NCBI RefSeq assembly: GCF_000230895.2
Contig: NC_016604.1
Span: 868,001 to 932,000 of the forward strand
DNA: 64,000 nucleotides
From: Mycolicibacterium rhodesiae NBB3
GTDB lineage: Bacteria; Actinomycetota; Actinomycetes; Mycobacteriales; Mycobacteriaceae
Reading direction: 5' to 3'
The stretch's first letter is position 1; every line of letters begins with the position of its first letter. A program made the position numbers and the translations under genes. The notes under the pieces are model-generated. The model was not told where the DNA came from. It saw only the letters and a list, made by a program, of their open reading frames with translations, and made no database searches. Below are positions 26,730 to 34,976 of this stretch, piece by piece.

Positions 26730-26885
26730 TCAGTCGTCTGTCTCGTATTCCCACGGCGGTTTGTGATCGTCGTCGCGGTCGTAGATCCCGCCGGGGTTGC
26801 ATACTTCACAGTCCTCGCCGTAGAAGCAGTTTGGATTGGCGGGTTCCCAACCGCCGCTCTGCTTGTAGTAGCCATGCCTGCTCAT
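26730..26885 (-). CDS. 51-residue Cys-containing small protein
   Basis: A short gene from the ATG at 26885 to TGA at 26730-26732, preceded by an excellent ribosome site AAAGGAGGG about eight bases upstream. The product starts MSRHGYYKQSGGWEP, has CFYGEDCEVC in the middle and ends in a highly acidic, aromatic tail (DRDDDHKPPWEYETDD). Three Cys in ten residues suggest metal binding. It is flanked by gaps of about 100 and 194 bases in which nothing else is seen. Function unknown. Confidence 0.65.
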   Translation of the reverse strand: MSRHGYYKQSGGWEPANPNCFYGEDCEVCNPGGIYDRDDDHKPPWEYETDD

Positions 26886-26984
26886 CGCACGACCCTCCTT
26901 TCATCTGTTGCCTGACAACGAAGTACGGCAAGCCGAGTGCACCCGGTAGCCGCAGCGTCACGGCTCACTGATGATGCCGCTACG

Positions 26985-27872
26985 TCAACGCAGCCGTTGC
27001 GCGGCTTGCTGATCGGTTACGCGCCGGACCGCTCGGCTCAGCGCCTTGCTATCGCGCCCAGCGGTGACGCTCACTCGGTGGACGTGGTCGCGATAGTCGG
27101 CGAATGCAGATACCCGGGCGGCCAGCAGAGCAAGGGCTTCTGCCCTCTGCTGCTTGTCCTCACGGATGGTGCTTCGAACATCGGGATCGTCTCGGAGCCG
27201 GCTCTTTTCGAGCGTTCTGGTCGCTTCTCGGTCTTCGGCGATCTGTCGTGCGCTTTCGCCGATGTCGATCAGTTCGTTCCACAGGTCGATCGGAACGATG
27301 TCGATGTGCGTCGAATGCCAGGCCGGATCCTGGTCGATTTCCGAGGCGATCTTCGCCGCGCAGTACGCGAGAGTGCCTTCGTCGTGGTTGATCATCCCGT
27401 TGAGCGTCGACGTGTTCTCCGGATCGAGGGACTCGCCGTGAAGTCGTGATTCCGCTCGGACGCACCGGGCTCTCAGAGTGTTGAACTCGCTGATCGCAGA
27501 CTGTGTCGCGATCGCGATAGTCGCTGCACCCATGACCACGGCGACGAGCATTGCCGCCGCGGCCACCGCCGCCGCGGGCTGGTTCGCGGTCAGGCCGATG
27601 ATCAACAGGACACTGGCCAACGCGGCGGTCACCGCGCAGACGTATCCCGTCGCGCGTCGGGTGCCGAGCGCGCCCGGTGGCTCGATCTTGTCGGGGTGGG
27701 GCAAGAGCTCGTCGCCGCGAAAGCGGGCGGCCACGAACGCCAGGTACATCCGGTCTGGCGCTGTCTGGGGTGAGACGTTGGTCAACCGCTCCCAGCGTGA
27801 GGGCATGTTGGAGCGGGCGAAGACGTTTTTCGGCGCAATCTCCCGGTCTGCGGCCGGCTCTGGCCCACTCAT
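26985..27872 (-). CDS. Membrane protein with long cytoplasmic helical tail
   Basis: 295 residues from the ATG at 27872, chosen because GGAGGGG lies just before it. Two adjacent transmembrane helices lie near residues 75-95 and 100-122 (Ala/Val/Ile-rich). The N-terminal 70 residues and the long C-terminal part are soluble; the latter is charged and predicted helical (REDKQQRAEALALLAARVSAFADY). This outline recalls SLATT-type two-helix effectors, but the assignment is only a resemblance. Function unknown. Confidence 0.7.
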   Translation of the reverse strand: MSGPEPAADREIAPKNVFARSNMPSRWERLTNVSPQTAPDRMYLAFVAARFRGDELLPHPDKIEPPGALGTRRATGYVCAVTAALASVLLIIGLTANQPAAAVAAAAMLVAVVMGAATIAIATQSAISEFNTLRARCVRAESRLHGESLDPENTSTLNGMINHDEGTLAYCAAKIASEIDQDPAWHSTHIDIVPIDLWNELIDIGESARQIAEDREATRTLEKSRLRDDPDVRSTIREDKQQRAEALALLAARVSAFADYRDHVHRVSVTAGRDSKALSRAVRRVTDQQAAQRLR

Positions 27873-27937
27873 GTCGATCCCCTCCACGGCCAATGTATCG
27901 GCGGTGTCCGACAGGCCGCGCTCCGAGCCCTCCCGCC

Positions 27938-28606
27938 TTAACGTTGCGAGGGACCGAGCCGGCGAAATAGTTCGGCCGGCCGTCCCCTTCCGGCGACCAC
28001 CGTTGTGCCGGTCGGAATCAGGTGCGGTTCCATTGATCGCCGAAAATTGTCGCGCTGCAGTGGTTTTCCCGCAACCGCTTCGTGGGTCAATCGCAACTCT
28101 CGCAGCGTGAACTCTTCGCCGAGCAGACGATCGGGATCTGGCTTGTCAGAGTAGATCGATCGGATGTTATCGACGGCGAGACCGATGATGTCGCCGTGAC
28201 CCCATGGCAACCGCCCTGGCGCGTTCACGGGCACAAGTCTTGTCTTGTCCTGGAAGCGCGACTCGAGTTGGTCTGGCCGCACCACATCCACATGGGCCAC
28301 CGATAGAACCCATCCCCGCTCGTCGCGATTCGGGTCATCAAAAACGTGTAACTGGCGCGGATTTAGTCCCCGGACATTCGCCTTGTCCCGCAGCGACCGG
28401 TTCACCGCTTCAGCGAGCCTTTCCCGCTCGTGAACGAACGCGCCGGGCAACGCCCATCCGACCTTGGGTTGTGGCCGCCGAACTTCGAGCACAACGAGAC
28501 CGAGATCGGGATCGATCGTGAGCACAGCGGTGTCCACTGCGACCGACGGCCGCGGATAGTCCTGAAGGGTCCGTCCGTGGGTGTCTACGTAGATTCGCTC
28601 GTTCAT
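27938..28606 (-). CDS. NrtR-like Nudix-fold transcriptional regulator
   Basis: 222 residues. The first about 145 residues have a Nudix-hydrolase fold (AVLTIDPDLGLVVLEVRRPQPKVGWALPG, then the degenerate Nudix helix) and the rest is a winged helix (LLGEEFTLRELRLTHEAVAGKPLQRDNFRRSM), the build of NrtR regulators, which sense ADP-ribose-type ligands and control NAD metabolism genes. The Nudix box departs from GX5EX7REUXEEXGU, which suggests ligand sensing rather than catalysis. It is divergent from the ADP-ribosylglycohydrolase gene, 70 bases away, and probably controls it. The start is the ATG at 28606; a TTG ten codons earlier exists. Confidence 0.82.
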   Translation of the reverse strand: MNERIYVDTHGRTLQDYPRPSVAVDTAVLTIDPDLGLVVLEVRRPQPKVGWALPGAFVHERERLAEAVNRSLRDKANVRGLNPRQLHVFDDPNRDERGWVLSVAHVDVVRPDQLESRFQDKTRLVPVNAPGRLPWGHGDIIGLAVDNIRSIYSDKPDPDRLLGEEFTLRELRLTHEAVAGKPLQRDNFRRSMEPHLIPTGTTVVAGRGRPAELFRRLGPSQR

Positions 28607-28629
28607 GTCGGAGCCATACTGTACCGTGG

Positions 28630-28658
28630 TTGACAATTAGCGCGGAGTCGCGCAAAAT
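28630..28658 (+). promoter_or_regulatory. Probable promoter of the ADP-ribosylglycohydrolase operon
   Basis: A consensus TTGACA at 28630-28635 is followed after 17 bases by CAAAAT (28653-28658), four of six matches to TATAAT. A ribosome site GAAGGGGG precedes the ATG at 28677. Any operator for the divergent NrtR-like regulator should lie in this 70-base gap. Confidence 0.5.
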
Positions 28659-28676
28659 AGGTTAGAAGGGGGAAAC

Positions 28677-30131
28677 ATGACGTCTTACAACGATCGAGTC
28701 GAAGGTGTGCTGTTGGGAACCGCGGCGGGAGACGCGCTCGGGGCCCCATACGAGTTCAAGCCACCACGCGGGCCCGAACTCGAAGTTGCGATGGTCGGCG
28801 GCGGCGGTTGGGAGGCCGGCGAATGGACCGATGACACGTCGATGGCGATCGCCATTGCGGAGGTCGCGGCGACGGGCGCGGATCTGCGCGATGCCTCAGC
28901 GCAGGACGCGATCGTCGAGCGCTGGCACGGGTGGTACCGAAACGCCAAGGATGTGGGTAATCAGACCCGTTCCGTCCTGAGCTCAGCTGGCCGTGGTGGC
29001 CTGATCACCGCGGCGAGCGCCCGCACCGAGTCCGCGAAGCTCCACGAACGTACGGGGCACACGGCGGGGAACGGCTCGTTGATGCGCACGGCACCGGTGT
29101 CGCTCGCGTACCTCAACGACGAGCACGGGATGGTCGAAGCGGCGCGCGCAATCAGCGAGCTCACCCACTTCGACACAGATGCCAGCGACGCCTGTGTGTT
29201 GTGGTGCTCCGCGATTCGCCATGCGGTGCGGACGGCCAAGCTCGACGTGCGGGTGGGTCTGCGGCATATCGACGCCGGGCGCCGCGAGCTGTGGACCAAG
29301 CGGTTCGACGAAGCGGAGTCAGCGTCGCCGCCGTCGTTTCCGAACAACGGATGGGTGGTCACCGCGCTGCAGGCCGCGTGGTCGGCGATCACGACCCCCC
29401 CGGCGGGGGCATTTCCCGCGGATCACCTCCGCCTGGCGCTCGATGCGGCGGTGCGGGCGGGTTATGACACCGACACGGTCGCGGCGATCGCCGGTGGGCT
29501 GCTGGGTGCCGCGTACGGCGCGTCCGCGGTCCCAGGTGAGTGGCGCATGCTGTTGCATGGTTGGCCGGGGAAACGCGCGCACGATCTGGTGACCTTGGCG
29601 ACGGCGATCGAACGCAAGGGCGAGCCTGACCCGTTCGACTTCTCATATCCGGGTTCGGCGGTCGATACTTTCGCGCGGCACCCGTACGACGACGGCGTGC
29701 TGCTCGGTGGGATCGGCGTCCTACGGCAGCTGCCGGACGAAGTCGACGCGGTCGTGTCGCTATGTCGTCTGGCGGACGAGGACATGCGCACCGACATGCC
29801 CCACATGGAGGTGCGGCTGATCGACCGACCCGAGCACGACGAGAATCCGCACCTCGACTTCGTCCTGCTGGACGTGGTGAAGCTCGTCGAGAGGTTTCGG
29901 CGGGAGGGTCGGACGGTGTTGGTGCACTGCGTGGGGGCGTACAGCCGAACGCCGACGGTGGGCGCGCTGTACGGGGCGCGGTTGCGTGGCGTCGATGCCG
30001 ACGATGCGATTCGCGACGTCACGGCGGTGTTGCCCGGCGCCAATCCGAACCATGCCTTCCGAGCAGCGTTGCGGCGCCTCGGGTCTCGCGGCACAGATGC
30101 ACCGGAAGGCGGCCAGCATGTCCAACGATGA
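28677..30131 (+). CDS. ADP-ribosylglycohydrolase fused to a dual-specificity/tyrosine phosphatase-like domain
   Basis: 484 residues in two parts. Residues 1-310 are a DraG-type ADP-ribosylglycohydrolase: VEGVLLGTAAGDALGAPYEF at the start, the metal-binding WTDDTSMA near 50, HTAGNGSLMRTAPV near 123 and DTDTVAAIAGGLLGA near 263. Such enzymes remove ADP-ribose from proteins or nucleic acids. Residues about 335-480 have the signature HCVGAYSRT (about 417-425), an HCx5R[ST] phosphatase loop with intact Cys and Arg. The fusion suggests processing of an ADP-ribose phosphate or of a doubly modified target. It is transcribed away from the NrtR-like regulator. Confidence 0.86.
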   Translation: MTSYNDRVEGVLLGTAAGDALGAPYEFKPPRGPELEVAMVGGGGWEAGEWTDDTSMAIAIAEVAATGADLRDASAQDAIVERWHGWYRNAKDVGNQTRSVLSSAGRGGLITAASARTESAKLHERTGHTAGNGSLMRTAPVSLAYLNDEHGMVEAARAISELTHFDTDASDACVLWCSAIRHAVRTAKLDVRVGLRHIDAGRRELWTKRFDEAESASPPSFPNNGWVVTALQAAWSAITTPPAGAFPADHLRLALDAAVRAGYDTDTVAAIAGGLLGAAYGASAVPGEWRMLLHGWPGKRAHDLVTLATAIERKGEPDPFDFSYPGSAVDTFARHPYDDGVLLGGIGVLRQLPDEVDAVVSLCRLADEDMRTDMPHMEVRLIDRPEHDENPHLDFVLLDVVKLVERFRREGRTVLVHCVGAYSRTPTVGALYGARLRGVDADDAIRDVTAVLPGANPNHAFRAALRRLGSRGTDAPEGGQHVQR

Positions 30132-30855
30132 TTCGGCGTCAAGCCGAGAGCCCTTCGTCTGGCGCGGGGTTCTTGAGCCCGCGCAGCTTCATGACCACAT
30201 CGTAGCGGTGTCACACCGATTCGCGGACGCCGCGAAGGCCGGCGACTGGTCGGTCGTGCTGCAACTGCTGAATGATCCGACGCAGCAGATCGACGTCAAT
30301 TGGTGGAGGCCAGGGGGAACCGCGTGGTTCACCGTTCTGCATCAAGCGGCCTGGCACGGCGCACCGGTCAGCGTCGTCGCAAGTCTGATTCAGCACGGCG
30401 CCCTACGGACTCTGCCGGAGTCTCGCGGTCGTACCGCTTACGACGTCTTCATGGACCGTGCGGGCGACATCTATCCGAGTACCGCTGTCGGCGTCGACGT
30501 ACGCTCCCGCACAGTGCTGGAGCGTCTCCTCACGCCACCCGCACCGACGCTCGGGCGCGACGACATCCGCGCACTCGACAACCATCTTGCCGAGGTCATC
30601 GATGGGCGGATCAGCGAGCTGTATGACGGTCGCAATCCGCGGGAAGTCCTGCGTTATCCGCCGGTCGAGATACTGCACGAGGTTCCGGATCAACACATAT
30701 GGTTCCCGGTACCCGGCATGTACGGCGGATTCGACATCCGCCTGCAGGATGACTTTCTCGACGTGAAGAGTTGGTGTCGAGTAGTCGGTGGATCCGGACA
30801 GGAGCACGTGATCACGACTGCGGGCGCGATTCTCGTCGACGAGGGGTTCGCATGA
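30118..30855 (+). CDS. Ankyrin-repeat-like protein
   Basis: 245 residues from the ATG at 30118, overlapping the previous gene by 14 bases. Residues 35-110 look like one or two ankyrin repeats (TVLHQAAWHGAPVSVVASLIQHGA, then SRGRTAYDVFMDRAGD). The C-terminal part, with HIWFPVPGMYGGFDIRLQDDFL, matches a family often attached to such repeats. It is probably a protein-interaction factor of the same operon. No catalytic residues seen. Confidence 0.75.
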   Translation: MSNDDSASSREPFVWRGVLEPAQLHDHIVAVSHRFADAAKAGDWSVVLQLLNDPTQQIDVNWWRPGGTAWFTVLHQAAWHGAPVSVVASLIQHGALRTLPESRGRTAYDVFMDRAGDIYPSTAVGVDVRSRTVLERLLTPPAPTLGRDDIRALDNHLAEVIDGRISELYDGRNPREVLRYPPVEILHEVPDQHIWFPVPGMYGGFDIRLQDDFLDVKSWCRVVGGSGQEHVITTAGAILVDEGFA

Positions 30856-31082
30856 AAGCTAAACCGGCGTACCGGTGGCATCGGCTGCGTGCGGGCAAGC
30901 ACTCGATGACGGCGTGGATCGGCGACACGCAATTGACCTACAAGGCAATGCGCGATGAGACGGGCTGGGTGCTGACGCGATATGTCGCTGGAGCGACGGA
31001 CACTGTTGTTTGGGAGCCGGCGCCGACGCTACGCGCGGCGAAGCTCGCGGCAGCCGAAGACGTCGACAGAGGAGTGCTTTGA
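30852..31082 (+). CDS. Small protein of the ADP-ribose operon
   Basis: 76 residues; its ATG overlaps the stop of the ankyrin gene (ATGA). It is basic at the N-terminus (MKAKPAYRWHRLRAG) with TGWVLTRYVAG and an Ala-rich acidic helix at the end. Coupling to the gene before it supports a real gene. Function unknown. Confidence 0.65.
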   Translation: MKAKPAYRWHRLRAGKHSMTAWIGDTQLTYKAMRDETGWVLTRYVAGATDTVVWEPAPTLRAAKLAAAEDVDRGVL

Positions 31083-31173
31083 GAAGGGCGCGCAGGGACC
31101 GAGTCAGCGATCGGCTGCGCAGGCCTCTCGACGGCTATCGGGAGGAACAGGGAATTTTGGGCAAGGTGTAGTC

Positions 31174-31689
31174 ATGGACGATGATCCCTACGATCTCGAA
31201 CGATTCGTCATCGAGCAGGACCGCGACGGCAACTTCGAAAGAGCGGTAAATGAACTGCGTGCGGGCCGTAAAAGATCAGATTGGATCTGGTTCGTGTTTC
31301 CGCAACTGCATCGGGACGATTTGAAACCGTACTCCGCGCGCTTCGCGATCCGTTCGCGCGAGGAGGCTATCGCGTACCTGGAGCACGACGTGCTGGGTCC
31401 GCGCCTGCGCCGTTGCACCCGACTGGTCGCCCGGTCTGGGGCCGTCAGCGCCAGAGTCCTGATGGGAAGCAGCGTTGACGAATCGAAGTTGAAGTCGTCA
31501 ATGACGTTGTTCGCGGAAGTGAGCGGCGAGGACGATGATTTCGTCGCGGTATTGCGCGAATATTTTCCGGGTGGGCGCGATCAAGAGACTCTGAAAAAGT
31601 TGAAACCTACTTCGCCCAGACTGCAAGAATCATCACAGACGAAGCATCGGAGGCGACGTTGGCCGCGTAGACGTCGCACGGAGGATTGA
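31174..31689 (+). CDS. DUF1810 family protein
   Basis: 171 residues from the ATG at 31174. The family hallmark SDWIWFVFPQLHR lies near residue 36, followed by RSREEAIAYLEHDVLGPRL near 62 and MGSSVDESKLKSSMTLFAE near 98. The usual DUF1810 length is about 140; here a basic tail (KHRRRRWPRRRRTED) is added. The biochemical role is not established. It lies 91 bases after the small protein, possibly in the same operon as the ADP-ribosylglycohydrolase. Confidence 0.85.
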   Translation: MDDDPYDLERFVIEQDRDGNFERAVNELRAGRKRSDWIWFVFPQLHRDDLKPYSARFAIRSREEAIAYLEHDVLGPRLRRCTRLVARSGAVSARVLMGSSVDESKLKSSMTLFAEVSGEDDDFVAVLREYFPGGRDQETLKKLKPTSPRLQESSQTKHRRRRWPRRRRTED

Positions 31690-31772
31690 CACGATCTTCT
31701 ATTACTTCCTTCGGACGTGGCGACTTGAATATCTGTCCGTCCCAGTCGGGCGGAAGAGCTGGCTGACGAAAC

Positions 31773-33431
31773 TCAAAGAGGCGGCAGATTCAGTCGGTGC
31801 GCCAGGTCAGGCCCGCCAACCTCACGGATGAACTCGGGATCCCCGCACACGACGAGTTGGTCTCGGGCCCTGGACAATCCGACGTAGAGGCGCTCGCGGG
31901 AGCGCTCGAACTGGCTCGTCTCGTTGACGACCACAACGACAGCGCGACGCTCGAGTCCCTTGAAGCCGAGGACGTGACCGTAGAACACCTGCTCGACGTC
32001 CCAGAAGCTGTCCCAATACGCCTTGTGACCGTCCTTCTGCCGCTCGGTCTGCTCGGGATGACGGCTGCCGGTTGTCAAGAGCGCGACATCCTCTGGGCGC
32101 CAACCCTCCTCGAGGAGCAGTTCGACTTCGTCATCGCCTACGCCCAACGCGTCTTCACGGGCACACGCCACGAATTTCACCGCTGGCCCTTCGCCGCCAA
32201 GGAATCGCATCGGATGGTCGACGAGCGGCTGGAATGCATTGGCGATCTGCCGGGTGTTTCGCACATTGTGATCGAGCAGCAGCGGTACCAGCGGCACCGG
32301 CGGTGACCCGTGCCGGTCGAACACCCGCTGCCCTTCGTCGGTGAACACATAGATGCCGCCCTCGTCGGGGTCCTTCAGCGCGATCAGCAGCGGCTCCCAC
32401 CAGGAGTCGGCGAAGTCCTGCGCCTCGTCAACGACAATCGAGTCGAACCGGTGGCCGTGCTCGAGTTCCATTGCAAGTTCGGCCATTTGAATCGGGAGGT
32501 CGTGTTCCCAGAATTGCGTTGTCTCGGCGCTGGCGATGGATTCGTCCGGGCCCTCGGGCGCTCCCCACTGCTTACCAAGGTCATGGAACTCACCGACATA
32601 ACCGGGCTGTTGGCGACGCGGCCAGGTGGCGGCGATGCGCTCCAGATACGAAGCCAGACCGTGCGAGTAACAGACCAGTGCGACGCGCTGACCCTTCGCC
32701 GAGAGTCGGCGCGCCTGCTCCATCGCGAGGAAGGTCTTGCCGCTGCCCGCTCCCCCACGAACCTCGACACGGTTGAGCAGCTTGATGGCGTCGAGGACGA
32801 CGGCCTGATGCTCGGTCAGCGCGTCGGCGGCATCTTCGTTGGCCAGCGCACGCGCGACGACGCTGCGCTGCGGTAATCCCCTACCGCTCAACGCTGTCGC
32901 CAACTGATCGATGCCCTGTTGTGACAGCAAGGGACGGTCGAGTTCCTGCCGAACGAGGACGTGCTTCAGCTTGTGGACGAGCGTCGTGAGGTCATTGCGG
33001 TCGATGACCTTCCATCGCGGGCAGTCCGGAAGGGCGAAATCGGCGGCAATTTCAGAGTTCGGTAGGACGATGACGTGGTCCCAACGCAGCCGACCCTGCG
33101 TCCACTGTGGATCCTTCTCAATGTACTCACGAAGCGCGTAGCAGGCTTCGCGGGACTGGCGGACAGGTTTGATCTTGTGCTCGTGGCCGCGGTCGCCCTG
33201 CCACCAGGTATTCCCGTCGTGCCAGACTTCGCCACCCTTCACCTCGAGGCAGATGATGCCGGCGCCTTCGATGGCGACGACGAAGTCGACCTCGTGGTCC
33301 TTCAAGTGATCGGTCACCCGTTGGCCGGCAACGATCAGGTCATTGGGTTGAAGCTGATCAGTCAGCGTTCGATAGACCTTGCGCTCCGCGCGGTTGGCAA
33401 GTCGCGGCGTTTCGTCGGGCGTGATCGTCAT
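31773..33431 (-). CDS. NERD-nuclease/UvrD-like helicase
   Basis: 552 residues. The N-terminal 130 residues are a NERD (nuclease-related) domain: VDFVVAIEGAGIICLEVKGGE with the D and E-x-K of a PD-(D/E)xK-like site near 48-66. An SF1 helicase core follows: Walker A GGAGSGKTF near 222, Walker B VVDEAQDF near 325, and C-terminal motifs with ERSRERLYVGLSRARDQLVV near 515. NERD-helicases are often found in defence islands and mobile elements and may process foreign DNA. It is convergent with DUF1810 (83 bases) and divergent from the aldo/keto reductase. Confidence 0.85.
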   Translation of the reverse strand: MTITPDETPRLANRAERKVYRTLTDQLQPNDLIVAGQRVTDHLKDHEVDFVVAIEGAGIICLEVKGGEVWHDGNTWWQGDRGHEHKIKPVRQSREACYALREYIEKDPQWTQGRLRWDHVIVLPNSEIAADFALPDCPRWKVIDRNDLTTLVHKLKHVLVRQELDRPLLSQQGIDQLATALSGRGLPQRSVVARALANEDAADALTEHQAVVLDAIKLLNRVEVRGGAGSGKTFLAMEQARRLSAKGQRVALVCYSHGLASYLERIAATWPRRQQPGYVGEFHDLGKQWGAPEGPDESIASAETTQFWEHDLPIQMAELAMELEHGHRFDSIVVDEAQDFADSWWEPLLIALKDPDEGGIYVFTDEGQRVFDRHGSPPVPLVPLLLDHNVRNTRQIANAFQPLVDHPMRFLGGEGPAVKFVACAREDALGVGDDEVELLLEEGWRPEDVALLTTGSRHPEQTERQKDGHKAYWDSFWDVEQVFYGHVLGFKGLERRAVVVVVNETSQFERSRERLYVGLSRARDQLVVCGDPEFIREVGGPDLAHRLNLPPL

Positions 33432-33511
33432 CGATGCGCCTCAACCTCCCCTATGAGTGGTGTCGATGCTAGCGACGGCCATTGATTCCGTCGGTCAGTA
33501 CGGTGGGATTC

Positions 33512-34483
33512 ATGAAGCATCTGGAGGTCGAGGGGCTGGGGCAGGTCAGCAGGATCGGACTGGGCACGTGGCAGTTCGGTTCGCGCGAGTGGGGCTACGG
33601 CGACAGCTACGCATCGGGCGCGGCACGCGACATCGTCGCACGCGCCCGCGCTCTGGGCGTCACCCTGTTCGACACCGCCGAGATCTACGGCACGGGCAAG
33701 AGCGAGCGCATCCTGGGCGAGGCGCTCGGCGCTGAACGCTCTGACGTTGTGGTGGCGAGCAAGATCTTCCCGATCGCGCCGTTCCCCGCAATCGTGAAAC
33801 AGCGCGCGGCGGCCAGCGCGAAAAGGCTCCAGCTGGAACGTATCCCGCTATACCAGATCCATCAGGCCAACCCAGTGGTGCCCGATTCGGTGATCATGCC
33901 CGGGATGCGCGAGCTCCTCGACAGCGGACGCATCGGCGCGGTCGGAGTGTCCAACTATTCGCTGCAGCGCTGGCTCAAGGCCGATGCCGCGCTGGGCCGG
34001 CCGGTGATCAGCAACCAGGTCCACTTCTCATTGGCGCACGCGCAACCGCTCGACGACCTCGTGCCGTTCGCCGAGCGGGAGAACCGGATGGTGATGGCCT
34101 ACAGTCCGCTCGCGCAGGGGCTGCTAGGCGGCAAGTACGGCGTCGACAACCGCCCCGGCGGGGTGCGAGCGTTCAACCCGCTGTTCGGCACCGAGAACCT
34201 CAAGCGGGTCGAACCGCTGCTGAACACGGTGCGAGACGTGGCCGCCGAGGTCGGCGCGAAACCGGCGCAGGTGGCGCTGGCGTGGCTGATCAGTCTGCCC
34301 GGCGTGGTCGCCATCCCCGGAGCGTCCAGTGTCGAGCAGCTCGAGTTCAACGTCGAGGCCGCCGACATCGAGCTGAAGCCGGAGTCGATCGACGCACTGA
34401 CCTCTGAGGCTCGAGCCTTCCGACCCGTGTCGGCCGTGAGGAGCCTCGGTGACACGATTCGCGAGAAGCTGACAAGCCGCTGA
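33512..34483 (+). CDS. Aldo/keto reductase
   Basis: 323 residues. The catalytic tetrad is visible: D in LFDTAEIYGTGKSE near 54, Y near 59, K in ASKI near 85 and H in YQIHQAN near 116. The NADPH-binding C-terminal motif IPGASSVEQLEFN is near 268. It reduces aldehydes or ketones with NADPH; substrate unknown. It looks like an ordinary metabolic gene between accessory blocks. The 151 bases after it show only the promoter region of the next gene. Confidence 0.9.
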   Translation: MKHLEVEGLGQVSRIGLGTWQFGSREWGYGDSYASGAARDIVARARALGVTLFDTAEIYGTGKSERILGEALGAERSDVVVASKIFPIAPFPAIVKQRAAASAKRLQLERIPLYQIHQANPVVPDSVIMPGMRELLDSGRIGAVGVSNYSLQRWLKADAALGRPVISNQVHFSLAHAQPLDDLVPFAERENRMVMAYSPLAQGLLGGKYGVDNRPGGVRAFNPLFGTENLKRVEPLLNTVRDVAAEVGAKPAQVALAWLISLPGVVAIPGASSVEQLEFNVEAADIELKPESIDALTSEARAFRPVSAVRSLGDTIREKLTSR

Positions 34484-34634
34484 CCTAAACGCGTGGGCCG
34501 GTGGCGCGCGCACCTCGCGTCCTCGAGCACGCTCGACGCACGAATGCGTCGTCTTCGCCTGCCGAATCTCCGATCGCATTTCTTGTCGGTGCCCTCATTT
34601 ACAGTCACGTCAAAGCGCGAATCTAGGGGGGATC

Positions 34635-34976
34635 ATGCGCGGACGTGGGGTTATTGCTGGCGTGCTCGCGGTGTGCGGAGCAGTGGCGTTCTCGGCGCCG
34701 GCGCGCGCCGACCAGTACGACTTCATCGCTCAGCTCGACAACCAGGACGTGTACTACGAGTCGATGATCGCCATGATGGGCATCGGCAAGGAACTCTGCC
34801 ACGAGCTGCGTTTCGGGGTGGATCCGTCGCTGGTGCTGGGCAAGTTACAGCGGACGGGGTTCGCCCCGACGGAGTCGGCAATCGTTCTCGTGGCGGCAGT
34901 GGACCACATGTGTCCAGACACCAAACAGGTACTGGTGGCCTGGGCACGCGACAACGGTTATACGGGCTCGATGTGA
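34635..34976 (+). CDS. Secreted DUF732 family protein
   Basis: 113 residues with a clean Sec signal peptide cleaved after ARA near residue 26. The mature part of about 87 residues has the DUF732 pattern common in mycobacteria: FIAQLDNQDV, GIGKELCHELRFG and AAVDHMCPDTKQVL, with two Cys likely to form one disulfide. The family is small, exported and of unknown function. Its stop shares a base with the start of the following gene. GGGGG lies before the ATG. Confidence 0.85.
   Translation: MRGRGVIAGVLAVCGAVAFSAPARADQYDFIAQLDNQDVYYESMIAMMGIGKELCHELRFGVDPSLVLGKLQRTGFAPTESAIVLVAAVDHMCPDTKQVLVAWARDNGYTGSM

Noticed and set aside
26543..26875. Minus-strand frame of 110 codons overlapping the small Cys protein
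   Set aside because: No ribosome site and low-complexity Arg/Thr composition, whereas the overlapping 51-codon frame has AAAGGAGGG and a Cys motif.
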